A stretch of DNA of 46,854 nucleotides from Bacteroidales bacterium (GTDB lineage Bacteria; Bacteroidota; Bacteroidia; Bacteroidales; F082), in NCBI GenBank assembly GCA_013141455.1, contig JABFQW010000138.1, positions 1 through 46,854 of the forward strand, written 5' to 3'. Below the pieces are notes generated by a model, which ran no database searches, was not told the DNA's origin, and was given only the letters and a program-made list of their open reading frames with translations. Both the position numbers and the translations under genes were made by a program. Below, in pieces: positions 17,594 through 27,200 of the stretch. Every line of letters starts with the position of its first letter. Position 1 is the stretch's first letter.

Positions 17594-19237
17594 ATGGTCG
17601 ATTTAACGTTAAAAAAAGCAAATATTCTGATTGTCGATGATCAGTTGGCTAATATCGAAGTACTTGAGGGTTTGCTCGATATGCAGGGTTACACAAACTA
17701 CAAATCAACTACCGATCCAAGGGATGTGGCAGGCTACATTGGCAGTTTCAACCCTGACCTGATCTTACTCGATTTATCGATGCCATTCATGTCGGGTTTT
17801 GAAGTAATGGAGCAGATTAAAACAACAAAAGCAGCCGATCAATTTTTACCCATACTTGTACTCACTGCTGATGTAACAACCGAATCAAAACAGAAGGCAT
17901 TGTCGGTTGGGGCAAGTGATTTTGTTACGAAACCATTTGATCTTATGGAAGTCGGCCTTCGTATAAAAAACCTGCTTTATGCCAATTATCTGCAGCAACG
18001 ATTACATAATTACAACCGTATCCTTGAAGACAAGGTGATGGAAAGAACCCATGAACTGGAAGAGTTGAATTATCAGTTGATAGGCGCCCGCGACAAAGCA
18101 CTGGCGAGCGACAGGCTCAAATCTGCATTCATGCATAACATTTCTCATGAGGTTCGTACACCACTCAATGGTATTCTTGGATTTGGTGCCTTGCTCTGTG
18201 ATCCCAGTTTTTCGAACGAAGAAAAGGCAAATTATTATACCTTACTTCAGTTTTCGAGCAACCGGCTAATGAATACCATTACAGATTATATGGATATATC
18301 GCTGGTCGTTTCTGATAATATCGAAGTCCATTGGAATGAAGTTTCGGTTCAGGCTATTTTCGATAAGGCTGTCTCCAGATTTTTTGATCTGTGTCTCGAA
18401 AAAAAACTTGGACTACACGTTTCAATTCCCGCAGAAATTTCCCAATTAAAATTGGTGACTGATCATGAATTGGTCAATAAAATAATACAACATCTTTTAG
18501 ATAATGCTGTTAAATTCACACAACATGGCAAAATCAGTGTCGGTATCGAAAGGTTTGAAAACCTTGTTGAAGTGTATGTTAAAGATACCGGGGTTGGTAT
18601 AGCAGAAGAAGCGCAGCAACGAATTTTTGAGACTTTTATGCAGGAAAATGTCGCTACAACGCGCGGGCATGAAGGAAGTGGTCTTGGATTGTCGATCGTT
18701 GCCGGCTTTCTCAAACTTATCGGTGGAACAATTCGTCTTAAATCAGTGAAAAACGAGGGGTCAACATTCTATTTCACACTACCTATTGAGCAACCCGATA
18801 TACAAAAACCGATAATAAAAACTATTAAATCATATTCTAAAGTTGAATCTCCTGTGATACTGATTGTTGAAGATGAATATGCAAACAGGGTTTACCTCGA
18901 AATCATCCTTCGCAAAGTTGCCTCAGTGATATATGTGGCATCGAATGGCGCCGAGGCAGTCGAACTTTGTAAAAACCATCCCGAAATATCATTGGTGCTG
19001 ATGGATATCAAAATGCCGGTAATGAATGGAATTGAAGCAACCCGCATTATCAAGAAACTCAGAAAGGATCTTCCTGTAATTGCTGTAACTGCGCATGGAA
19101 TGAGTGGTGATGAGGCAAATATTTTGGGATCCGGGTTCGATGACTATCTGCCAAAGCCATGTCATAGTGAAGATCTGATGAAAAAACTGAGCTCGTATGG
19201 ATTGACTTCCCTAAAAAAAGTTCTTGAAAATGCCTGA
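17594..19237 (+). CDS. REC - histidine kinase - REC soluble hybrid kinase
   Basis: A 547-residue cytoplasmic protein with no membrane segment. It has an N-terminal receiver (about 8-125; phospho-acceptor D60 in 'LILLDLSMPFMSG'), a coiled linker (about 130-170), HisKA with H185 ('FMHNISHEVRTPLNGIL'), HATPase_c ('DTGVGIAEEA', 'GSGLGLSIVAGF') and a C-terminal receiver with D471 ('LVLMDIKMPVMNG') and the conserved lysine in 'LPKP'. It has no DNA-binding or enzymatic output domain. Position 12 nt after the CHASE8 kinase suggests that its N-terminal receiver accepts phosphate from that kinase and passes it on to an unlinked phosphotransfer protein or regulator. The last 250 bases of this gene and about 65 bases beyond it occur again, diverged, at 22280-22598. 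Confidence 0.92.
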   Translation: MVDLTLKKANILIVDDQLANIEVLEGLLDMQGYTNYKSTTDPRDVAGYIGSFNPDLILLDLSMPFMSGFEVMEQIKTTKAADQFLPILVLTADVTTESKQKALSVGASDFVTKPFDLMEVGLRIKNLLYANYLQQRLHNYNRILEDKVMERTHELEELNYQLIGARDKALASDRLKSAFMHNISHEVRTPLNGILGFGALLCDPSFSNEEKANYYTLLQFSSNRLMNTITDYMDISLVVSDNIEVHWNEVSVQAIFDKAVSRFFDLCLEKKLGLHVSIPAEISQLKLVTDHELVNKIIQHLLDNAVKFTQHGKISVGIERFENLVEVYVKDTGVGIAEEAQQRIFETFMQENVATTRGHEGSGLGLSIVAGFLKLIGGTIRLKSVKNEGSTFYFTLPIEQPDIQKPIIKTIKSYSKVESPVILIVEDEYANRVYLEIILRKVASVIYVASNGAEAVELCKNHPEISLVLMDIKMPVMNGIEATRIIKKLRKDLPVIAVTAHGMSGDEANILGSGFDDYLPKPCHSEDLMKKLSSYGLTSLKKVLENA

Positions 19238-19596
19238 TGGAATTTGTATCACGGTTTTCAATGAATGTTCGTTTTTTCAACCCATAAAACACCATAATCA
19301 TGTTTTTTGATACGAATTGAATCGGCAGAAAAAATTGTGACATTATAATTACTTAACCCAAAGTTGAGCCAACGCTGAAAACTGATAGAAGATGAAATGA
19401 CACCATCTCGTCATGCACGCTATGACGAGACCAAGTCTCCAGAAAACACCAAATCCTCGCAATAGGTGTTTGACCTTTGGTGATATTTGGCTTTTCAGAG
19501 TAGTCTTAGGTTCGAAGTTCAAAGTTTGTACATTTGTTAAGCCATTTCTGTTATGGCACAAGTATTTGGATATGAACGTTGCTAAAATTTCGCAAT
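19238..19596 (+). other. Intergenic region with inverted repeats before the GH16 gene
   Basis: No convincing coding sequence. It contains the tail of the segment duplicated at 22280-22598 (to about 19302), a perfect 9-bp inverted repeat with a 7-nt loop at 19406-19430 (TCTCGTCAT / ATGACGAGA), a 7-bp CACCAAA / TTTGGTG pair nearby, and a TAnnTTTG-like box, TACATTTG, at 19529-19536 that could serve the GH16 gene. Confidence 0.5.
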
Positions 19597-20397
19597 ATGA
19601 AGACTTTCACGATTAATCTATTGGTTATAAGTTGTTGTGTGGTGATGCTATTTTCGTGTCAGCCTAAAAATGAATATAAACTCGTTTGGGTCGATGAATT
19701 CGATTATTCAGGCTTACCCGATTCAACGAAATGGAGTTTCGACACAGAAGGTAATGCTTCGGGCTGGGGAAATAATGAAGCGCAGTATTACACTGACAGC
19801 GATTTAAGGAATGCCTTTGTTTCGGATGGCACACTGAAGATTGTCGCCTTGAAAGATTCGATGGGAGGGAAGGCATATACTTCGGCACGTTTGGTAAGCC
19901 GTGAGAAAGGCGATTGGCTCTATGGTAAATTCGAAATGCGGGCGAAATTACCCGTTGGGAGAGGAACATGGCCGGCATTCTGGATGTTGTCAACCGACTG
20001 GGAATATGGCGGATGGCCCGAATCAGGTGAGATCGACATCATGGAACAGGTGGGATATGCACCGGATACCATCGTGGGTTCGGCCCATACAAAATCATAT
20101 AATCACTCTATCGGAACGCATAAAAACGCCATGGTGTTCTGTCCAACAGCCAACAGCGAATTTCACACCTACGGTTTGGAATGGGAACCCGCAGAATACA
20201 GGGTTTATTTAGATAGAAAACCATATTTCACCTTTAAAAATGAACACACTGATTTTAAAGCATGGCCATACAATAAGCGATTTCATATTTTGATGAATCT
20301 TGCCATTGGTGGCAACTGGGGAGGAAAACATGGTATTGATGACGCTATTTTTCCGGCGACATACGAGATTGATTATGTAAAAGTTTGGCAGAAATAA
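19597..20397 (+). CDS. Glycoside hydrolase family 16 lipoprotein (beta-glucanase / laminarinase type)
   Basis: The protein (266 residues from the ATG at 19597) has a lipoprotein signal peptide ending in 'LFSC', so the mature N-terminus is probably a lipidated cysteine about 22 residues in. An in-frame TTG at 19579 would add six residues and is less likely. The GH16 fold is supported by 'LVWVDEFDYSGLPDSTKW', 'GWGNNEAQYYT', and the catalytic motif E-I-D-I-M-E with nucleophile E145, D147 and acid/base E150. Sequences with this pattern are usually endo-beta-1,3- or 1,3/1,4-glucanases acting on laminarin-like glucans; the exact substrate is not readable. No SusC/D pair or other PUL genes are adjacent. 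A small SnoaL-like gene follows after 14 nt. Confidence 0.9.
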   Translation: MKTFTINLLVISCCVVMLFSCQPKNEYKLVWVDEFDYSGLPDSTKWSFDTEGNASGWGNNEAQYYTDSDLRNAFVSDGTLKIVALKDSMGGKAYTSARLVSREKGDWLYGKFEMRAKLPVGRGTWPAFWMLSTDWEYGGWPESGEIDIMEQVGYAPDTIVGSAHTKSYNHSIGTHKNAMVFCPTANSEFHTYGLEWEPAEYRVYLDRKPYFTFKNEHTDFKAWPYNKRFHILMNLAIGGNWGGKHGIDDAIFPATYEIDYVKVWQK

Positions 20398-20411
20398 ATC
20401 ACTTTTGAGCT

Positions 20412-20780
20412 ATGGATTTAGTAACACCAAAAGAAATTGTTCAGCGTTTTGTCGAATTATTTAATCTTCATGATGCTGAAAAGTTGTCGCATATCTATCA
20501 CGAAGAAGCTATCAATCATCAGGTTGTGAGTGAGCCGGTGGTTGGAAGAGAAGCTATCCGGCAAATGTTTGAAAGAGAATTTGCCGGCGCTGAAATGATC
20601 TGTATTGTTGAGAATATATTTGAAGATGGTGAATGGGCCATGCTTGAATGGAAAGATCCGCTTGGTTTACGTGGATGTGGATTTTTTCATATCATTGATG
20701 GGAAGATAGGGTTTCAGCGCGGTTACTGGGATATGCTGAGTTTTTTGCGGCAACATCAACTCCCCATCCCAAACGAATAA
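20412..20780 (+). CDS. SnoaL-like / NTF2-fold protein
   Basis: A 122-residue single-domain protein. The pattern 'IVQRFVELFNLHDAEKLSHIYHEEAINHQV' followed by 'GREAIRQMFEREF' and 'EWAMLEWKD' and 'CGFFHIIDGKIGFQRGYWDMLSF' matches the cone-shaped NTF2/SnoaL_2 family. Members may be cyclases, isomerases or simple ligand-binding proteins; nothing here identifies a substrate. It has no signal peptide, so it is cytosolic. It lies between the GH16 gene (14 nt) and an MFS transporter gene (29 nt) on the same strand, so co-transcription is likely. Confidence 0.8.
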   Translation: MDLVTPKEIVQRFVELFNLHDAEKLSHIYHEEAINHQVVSEPVVGREAIRQMFEREFAGAEMICIVENIFEDGEWAMLEWKDPLGLRGCGFFHIIDGKIGFQRGYWDMLSFLRQHQLPIPNE

Positions 20781-20809
20781 ATTTTTATATAATTTATTGA
20801 TCCAATTGA

Positions 20810-22000
20810 ATGAAAAGCAACAAAATATTCGGACTGGAGAAAAATGTCTTTTTTATTGGCTTGACATCGTTTTTTACGGATATCTCCGTGAAAATGATTT
20901 ACAGTGTGATGCCACTGTTTTTGCTATCTATCGGGGCATCCAAGACTACCATCTCGTTAATCGAAGGCATAGCGGAGAGTACGGCTTCGTTGCTAAAAGC
21001 GGTTTCGGGCTACTGGAGCGACAAGATCGGAAAGAACAAGCCTTTCATGATTATCGGTTATGGTGTAACTGCCATCATCACACCCTTATACGCTCTGGTT
21101 GGATTGCCGGTTCAGGTGCTGATCCTGCGTTTTATCGAAAGGGTTGGTAAGGGAATCAGAACTGCACCACGCGATAGTTTGATCAGCAATTCGGTGAAGA
21201 AGAATGACGCGGGTCGGAATTTCGGTTTTCATAAAGCGATGGATAACAGCGGCGCTATCGTCGGTCCGTTGATGGCATTTCTGCTGCTTTATTTCTTTCC
21301 GTTAAACTTCACCAATATCTTTATATTAGCCACAATACCTGCTATCCTTGGTGTTCTCACTATTGTCATCTTTATTAAAGAAGCCAGAAACGAACGAAAA
21401 GTAAATCTTGCGCCATTCTCTCATAAACATCTGCCAAAGAAATTTTATTTCTTTCTGGTAATTATTTTCGTGTTCACCTTAGGTAATTCAGCGGATGCAC
21501 TCTTGTTGGTCAAGACAAGCGAAACCGGGATTGCCCAGGCTTATATTCCGTTTATGTATATGATATTCAATACGGTGTCTGTATTTTTAGCTATTCCTGT
21601 TGGAAAACTTTCGGATAAAATCGGACGTGAGAAACTCATTATTTTGGGATTCTTTGTGTATGCCCTGGTGTATTTTCTGTTTGGAAGATACAACGACATT
21701 CGGGTGTTTGTTTTTCTGTTTATCCTCTATGGAATATACAGCGCATTAACGGATACCGGTCAGAAAGCCATGATTTCGGATCTTGTCAGTAAAGATTTGA
21801 AAGGAACCGGATTTGGCATTTACCATGCCGTACTTGGTGTAACGCTGTTGCCTGCAAGTTTGATCGCCGGTTTATTGTATGACAACGTTAATGCCAATGC
21901 TCCTTTTTATTTCGGATCGGTCATGGCGTTGCTTGCAACTGTTTTGATGATTATTTTTACGCTGAGTAATGCCAGAAAGATGAATAAGGCGAACAACTGA
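20810..22000 (+). CDS. Major facilitator superfamily transporter
   Basis: A 396-residue protein with about 12 hydrophobic helices. The loop 'FIERVGKGIRTAPRDSLISNSV' after helix 4 and 'GRNFGFHKAMDNSGAIVGPL' in helix 5 are characteristic of a widely distributed MFS subgroup of unknown substrate, and 'GKLSDKIGREKLI' in the second half is the repeated MFS loop 2-3/8-9 motif. The ATG at 20810 gives an N-terminus leading into helix 1. A short imperfect hairpin (CTTTC/GAAAG, 22013-22029) follows the gene but without a T-run. Confidence 0.88.
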   Translation: MKSNKIFGLEKNVFFIGLTSFFTDISVKMIYSVMPLFLLSIGASKTTISLIEGIAESTASLLKAVSGYWSDKIGKNKPFMIIGYGVTAIITPLYALVGLPVQVLILRFIERVGKGIRTAPRDSLISNSVKKNDAGRNFGFHKAMDNSGAIVGPLMAFLLLYFFPLNFTNIFILATIPAILGVLTIVIFIKEARNERKVNLAPFSHKHLPKKFYFFLVIIFVFTLGNSADALLLVKTSETGIAQAYIPFMYMIFNTVSVFLAIPVGKLSDKIGREKLIILGFFVYALVYFLFGRYNDIRVFVFLFILYGIYSALTDTGQKAMISDLVSKDLKGTGFGIYHAVLGVTLLPASLIAGLLYDNVNANAPFYFGSVMALLATVLMIIFTLSNARKMNKANN

Positions 22001-22186
22001 ACTAAAAATAACCTTTCGATATTTGAAAGTTGGAAGCCAACAAGTAAATATTATTTTTTAATGCATTTTTTTACAATACCAGTCTGTTTTTACCGGAATA
22101 TGCAGAAGCGTTCACCTGAAGTCATAGGTAAGCCTTTGAACTGCTGAAATAATTAAATCAAATATAAACTAAAAAAATCACACAAG

Positions 22187-22300
22187 ATGCAAGTACAATT
22201 GGATTACAAAGTGAAGCCAAAGGAAAATTTATATTTCGTTATCCGTTTACTCATCAGTCTGGGATTATATGCCTTTCTCCTGAAATATCATTGGTACTGA
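22187..22300 (+). pseudogene. Truncated 5' remnant of a membrane-protein gene
   Basis: An ATG at 22187 opens a 37-codon frame with a natural-looking start (MQVQLDYKVKPKEN) that continues into a hydrophobic segment (about residues 15-33) and is then cut off at about 22280, where the sequence becomes homologous to the kinase gene at 18987; it stops at 22300 out of frame with that homology. This looks like the beginning of a real gene whose body was lost in a rearrangement. I do not recognise the parent family. Confidence 0.55.
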
Positions 22301-22598
22301 TGGATATCAAAATGCCGGTAATGAATGGAATTGAAGCAACCCGTATTATCAAGAATCTCAGAAAAGATCTTCCTGTAATTGCTGTAACTGCGCATGGAAT
22401 GAGTGGTGATGAGGCAAATATTTCGGGATCCGGGTTCAATGACTACCTGCCAAAGCCTTGCCAAAGCGAAGATCTGATGAAAAACTGAACTCGTATGGAT
22501 TGACTTCCATAAAAAAGTTATTGAAAATGCATGATGGAAGTTAGAACCGAAATTTCAGTTGATGTTTGTTTTTTCAACCTCAAATCAGCATAATCAGG
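22280..22598 (+). pseudogene. Diverged duplicate of the 3' end of the REC-kinase-REC gene
   Basis: From about 22280 the sequence tracks 18981-19302 with high identity: it encodes 'VLMDIKMPVMNGIEATRIIK', 'DLPVIAVTAHGMSGDEAN' and 'DYLPKPC', i.e. the last two thirds of a receiver domain with the phospho-acceptor aspartate. It lacks the receiver's first strands and any kinase domain. One A is missing from an A-run (5 As against 6 in the parent), causing an early stop at 22486-22488. Homology continues past the parental stop codon into non-coding DNA, showing a DNA-level duplication. It is very probably non-functional. Confidence 0.8.
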
Positions 22599-22654
22599 AA
22601 AATATTATATTCTTTTGTGTAAGAATTAGTCACAAATTAAAAGAAAAGTGAATC

Positions 22655-23074
22655 ATGGATAAAAGCATTTTTACCGATAAAAAAAATATCCCATGTGACG
22701 GTGATCTCATTGATCCATTAGGTAATACATTCGAATTATGGCAATTGATCATTAAATTTGTTCATTCGAAATATCCCGAAGCGAAAGACGAATGGAATTA
22801 TCCCGGTGAAAAATATGGCTGGAATTTCAGAATAAAGGACAAGAAACGAGCCATCATTTATTTGTTGCCACGAGAAAAATACTTCAAGGTTGCCTTTGTT
22901 TTTGGGCAAAAAGCCACCGATACCATCATGAGAAGTCCGATATCAGGCGAAATAAAAATTGACCTTGAAGCAGCAAAAGTGTATGCCGAAGGCCGTGGAA
23001 TAAGGATTGCCGTCAATAATGAATCAGTTGTGGAGGATATAAAAACCTTGATCGAAATTAAACTTGCCTACTGA
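22655..23074 (+). CDS. DUF3788 family protein
   Basis: A 139-residue cytosolic protein. The central segment 'EWNYPGEKYGWNFRIKDKKRAIIYLLPREKYFKVAFVFGQKATDTIM' is the characteristic DUF3788 core, and the C-terminus 'EAAKVYAEGRGIRIAV' with 'DIKTLIEIKL' completes the domain. The function of the family is unknown. The gene is preceded by the pseudogene scar and followed by a YhhQ-like gene. Confidence 0.85.
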   Translation: MDKSIFTDKKNIPCDGDLIDPLGNTFELWQLIIKFVHSKYPEAKDEWNYPGEKYGWNFRIKDKKRAIIYLLPREKYFKVAFVFGQKATDTIMRSPISGEIKIDLEAAKVYAEGRGIRIAVNNESVVEDIKTLIEIKLAY

Positions 23075-23162
23075 TTGTAATAGTACGTCATCAACCGACC
23101 GAACTTTTTATCAGGTAGTTTGTTTGATACAAATCATTCGAAATCGATTTAACCTAATTAGT

Positions 23163-23918
23163 ATGATAGTAGAAAGTAATAGTGGCCGGAAACAACAACT
23201 TTTCATGATACTTTCAGCTTTCTTTTTAACCAATGCCTTAGTAGCGGAGTTTGCAGGGGTTAAAATATTTTCACTCGAAAAGTTATTGGGGCTGCTGCCC
23301 GCTCAACTACCATTCTTTAGAGAACAAAAACTCGATTTCAACCTGAGTGTCGGCGTAATCATCTGGCCACTCGTTTTTATAATTTCCGACCTTGTCAACG
23401 AATATTTTGGTCGTTCAGGTGTTCGCAAAATTAGTTTTATCACGGCCGGTATGATTGCATGGTCTTTTTTAATTGTGTTGGCCGGCACCGAAGTACCACC
23501 TGCCGATTTCTGGCTTAACCTAAATAGTACCGATCCCTTAGGCAGACCTTTCGACATCAATTTTGCCTATGCCAGCATTTTCAGGGCCGGATTGGGAATT
23601 ATCATTGGCTCTTTGACTGCATTTTTGGTTAGCCAGTTGATCGATGCCTATGCCTTTCATTATATCAAACGTATCACTGGCAGCAAAAAACTCTGGCTAC
23701 GCGCAACAGGTTCAACGATTATCTCACAACTTATCGACAGTTTCGTGATCCTTTTTATCGCTTTTTACCTTTTGGGAAATTGGGATATGCATCAGGTTTT
23801 TCAGGTAGGTCTGGTACAATATACATACAAAGTCGCCTTGGCAATACTACTTACCCCACTTATCTACTTCGCTCACTGGATGATAGACCGATACCTCACG
23901 GGTGGCTCACGATACTGA
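23163..23918 (+). CDS. Queuosine precursor transporter (YhhQ / VUT family)
   Basis: A 251-residue membrane protein with about six helices. The family pattern is visible in 'VIIWPLVFIISDLVNEYFGRSGVRKISFI', 'FAYASIFRAGLGIIIGSLTAFLVSQLIDAYAFHYIKR' and 'WLRATGSTIISQLIDSFVILFIAFYL', which is the duplicated 'Q-x-x-D' core of the YhhQ family that imports preQ0/preQ1-type queuosine precursors. The open frame begins further upstream at a TTG, but the ATG at 23163 gives the normal length. A long loop (about residues 100-140, 'PPADFWLNLNSTDPLGRPFD') is a common Bacteroidota version. No preQ1 riboswitch was recognised upstream. Confidence 0.88.
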   Translation: MIVESNSGRKQQLFMILSAFFLTNALVAEFAGVKIFSLEKLLGLLPAQLPFFREQKLDFNLSVGVIIWPLVFIISDLVNEYFGRSGVRKISFITAGMIAWSFLIVLAGTEVPPADFWLNLNSTDPLGRPFDINFAYASIFRAGLGIIIGSLTAFLVSQLIDAYAFHYIKRITGSKKLWLRATGSTIISQLIDSFVILFIAFYLLGNWDMHQVFQVGLVQYTYKVALAILLTPLIYFAHWMIDRYLTGGSRY

Positions 23919-24258
23919 TTTTTCAAGGCAAAAGGCCTGAAAACAGTCGATGATAAAAGATTGTTAAATATGAATCTTTTTTGCGGCATACCGCATTATT
24001 TGTTGATATTTGGGTCATTAAACCCTACATGATCAGCAAAAGGAATTTCTTGTATGTTTTGCTGATTATCTGGGAATATCCCGGCTCTGTGTTTGTTTGA
24101 GACATGATTGATCCTGCTCTGAACGAAATGTATCCGGCCGGTTGTGCATGATGAAGCATAATTTGGGTTAACTAATTGACTTACTTATACAACTCGTTTA
24201 ACAGTTGAAATTATACGAAACGCTGACATGACTTATCTCTGTAAATCAAACGTACAAT
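23919..24258 (+). other. Intergenic region upstream of the 7TM hybrid kinase
   Basis: No gene seen in these 340 bases. A short hairpin with a perfect 5-bp stem and tetraloop lies at 23982-23995 (TGCGG-CATA-CCGCA) and is followed by TTATTTG, a weak terminator candidate for the YhhQ-like gene. The remainder is unremarkable; no TAnnTTTG box with a proper upstream TTTG was found before 24259. Confidence 0.5.
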
Positions 24259-27200
24259 ATGAGCTATAATTTCACCATATTTTCTGTATTGTTCTTAGTG
24301 ACATCCATCATTTCGTTCTTCGGAGCCTTTCTTGCCTGGCAGCGCCGATCAATACCCGGTGCGCGCGAACTCACCTGGCTTATGATTTCTTCAGGTATAT
24401 GGTCGTTCTGGATAATATTTGAAACAGCTTCCCTTACAGCAGACTGGAAAATATTCTGGGCGAAACTCGAATATACAGGTGCGGTTACAACACCCATCCT
24501 TTATCTGATTTTTGCACTTCATTTCACGGGTAGAATAAAGGCGATCTCAAAAAAGTATATATTGCTTCTTTCAATACTTCCCTTGATAACCTTGGTATTG
24601 GCCTTTACCAACGAGAAGCATCTGCTTATATGGTCAGGTTTCTCGGCCATATCGGGCGAAACCAATATCATGGAGTATTATCATGGTGCGTGGTATTGGA
24701 TAGGATATTTAGCTTACAATTACCTCCTGCTTTTGTTTGCCACCTACCTATTGGTAAGTTTCATTATTAACCATAAAAAAACATTCCGAAAACAGGGTCT
24801 GATTGTTTATATTGCCGGTTTCTGCCCATGGATTGCCAGTGTACTTTATCTTACCGGATTAAATCCGGTTACCGGGCTCGATTTAGTTCCGGTAAGTTTG
24901 ATTTTGAGCGGATCCTTATTTGTTTATGCAATTTTATACACCCGGTTCCTCGATCTTGTTCCGGTAGCCCGTGAAACCTTGGTAGAGACATTGCCCGATG
25001 GGATCATTGTTATCGATGGACAACACAGGATTCAGGATATAAATGGAGCAGCCATCGGCTACTTAGGTATCCCTGGTAAAAACATACTCGGTTTGCCGCT
25101 TGAAGCGTCAAATGCTACCTCCCTGCATCTGCTGACAGCAGTTCTCGGTACCGAACCCGTCAGGCAAATTGAAATCAATGCCGAAAATGAAACTAAAATT
25201 TTCAGAATCAACAAACAACCCATCAGGAACCAACCCGAAAGTCAGTTGGTTATCATCCGCGATTTGACCGATCAGATCGAAAAACAACGAAAAATCAAAG
25301 CAGGCGAACAAGCCTATCATGCCATGTTTACTATGTTCAGGCTGATGGCAGATAATATGTCGGATATGCTTTGGGCAAAAGACCTCGACAACAGATATGT
25401 TTTTACGAACAAAGCCATGTGTGACAACCTTTTACATGCCGTTGACACGAACGAACCCATCGGAAAAACAGATATGTTTTTTGCATTGCGCGAACGGGCA
25501 AAACATCCTGAACGTGCTGACTGGCATACCTTTGGTGAACTATGTCAGGAATCGGATAGTGCCGTAATCAGATCGGGCAAGCCTGAACAATTCGATGAAT
25601 ATGGTAATGTTAATGGTAAATTTATTTTCCTGGATACCCGAAAAGCCCCAATATTTGACGAAGAAGGCAAAATGATTGGTGTAGTTGGCAGTGCACATGA
25701 TATCACACTTCAGAAAAAAGCTGAGCTTGATATTATTAAACGCGACGAATTACTTGATGCTATCGCAAAAGCTACTGCACTTCTCATCCAGGGAGAAAAC
25801 CTTGAAAAAAGCATCCATGGTGCGCTCGAAATTATCGGCAGGGCAACGAAGGTAAACCGGGTTTATATTTTCGAGAACCACACCGATCCGCACTTCAAGC
25901 TGCCGGTAATGAGCCAACGCCATGAATGGACCAATGGTTCGGTGGAGGTGTTTATCGATGATCCCGATTTACAGAATCTTCCGTATGAATCTGACCTGTT
26001 GCGTTGGTACGATACTCTTTCTTCGGGTAATGTTATTGTCGGTAACATCGGTGAGTTTCCTGAATCTGAGCGAAATATACTCGAACCTCAGGGAATAAAA
26101 TCAATATTGGTTGCTCCTGTGCTGATCAATAAAAATTTCTGGGGTTTTGTCGGTTTCGATGATTGCGAGAGTGAAAGGGCATGGCCAATTACTGAAGAAC
26201 GTATTCTCGCTGCTGCTGCCAATACTATTGGAGCCGCTTACCTTCGTAAGAAAAATCAGGAAGAACTTATCATCGCCAAAGAAAAAGCTGAAGAAAGTGA
26301 TCGACTCAAATCGGCCTTCCTTGCCAATATGAGCCACGAGATCCGAACCCCGATGAATGGTATTGTGGGTTTTGCCGAACTATTAAAAGAACCTGAACTC
26401 ACAGGTGAAGAAATTCAGGGTTATATCCAGATTATCGAAAAAAGTAGTTTACGTATGCTTAATATAATAAATAATATCGTTGATATATCAAAAATTGAAT
26501 CTGGTCAGATGGAGGTTTCTCTTTCAAAAACCAACGTCAACGAGCAGGTCGAATATATCCACAAATTCTTCAATCCCGAAGTTGTGGCCAAAGGCATACA
26601 ATTCTCTTTCGATTTAAGTTTGCCAACAAATGATGCAGACATTATTTCGGATCGAGAAAAGATTTATGCCATACTTACTAACCTGATTAAGAATGCTATA
26701 AAATATACAAGTGCAGGAAAAATTACATTCGGGTACGAAAAAAAGGGCAACTTCCTTGAATTTTTTGTTTCTGATACCGGCATTGGCGTTGCGAAAGACC
26801 GTCAGGCTGCCATTTTTGAGCGGTTCATTCAGGCTGATATCATAGACAAACAAGCCTTTCAGGGCGCAGGTCTCGGACTTTCGATCACAAAAGCCTATGT
26901 TGAAATGCTTGGTGGCAAAATATGGGTTGAAAGTGAACCAGGCAATGGCTCCATATTCAGGTTCACGATTCCATATAGTCCCCAATCGGAAGTTAAACCA
27001 GCTGAAATAGAAACAATGAATGAAGAGATCCGTAACAGTCGCCAAAAAAACATTAAGGTGCTTGTGGTTGAAGATGAATCAAACTCGGCTTTATATATCA
27101 AATTAGTATTGAAAAAAATCAGCCGCGAAATACTCTTAGCTAAAAATGGTTCAGAAGCGGTTGAAATCTGCAGGAATAACCCCGATACCGATCTTGTGCT

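Noticed and set aside
19349-19561. 70-codon minus-strand frame in the gap before the GH16 gene
   Set aside because: It has no recognisable domain or supported start; the sequence contains inverted repeats and looks like intergenic DNA, possibly a decayed element.
22187-22598. A functional stand-alone response regulator at 22291-22488
   Set aside because: It starts in the middle of a receiver domain, lacks the acidic pocket of the first strand and ends in a frameshift, so it is not a functional receiver.
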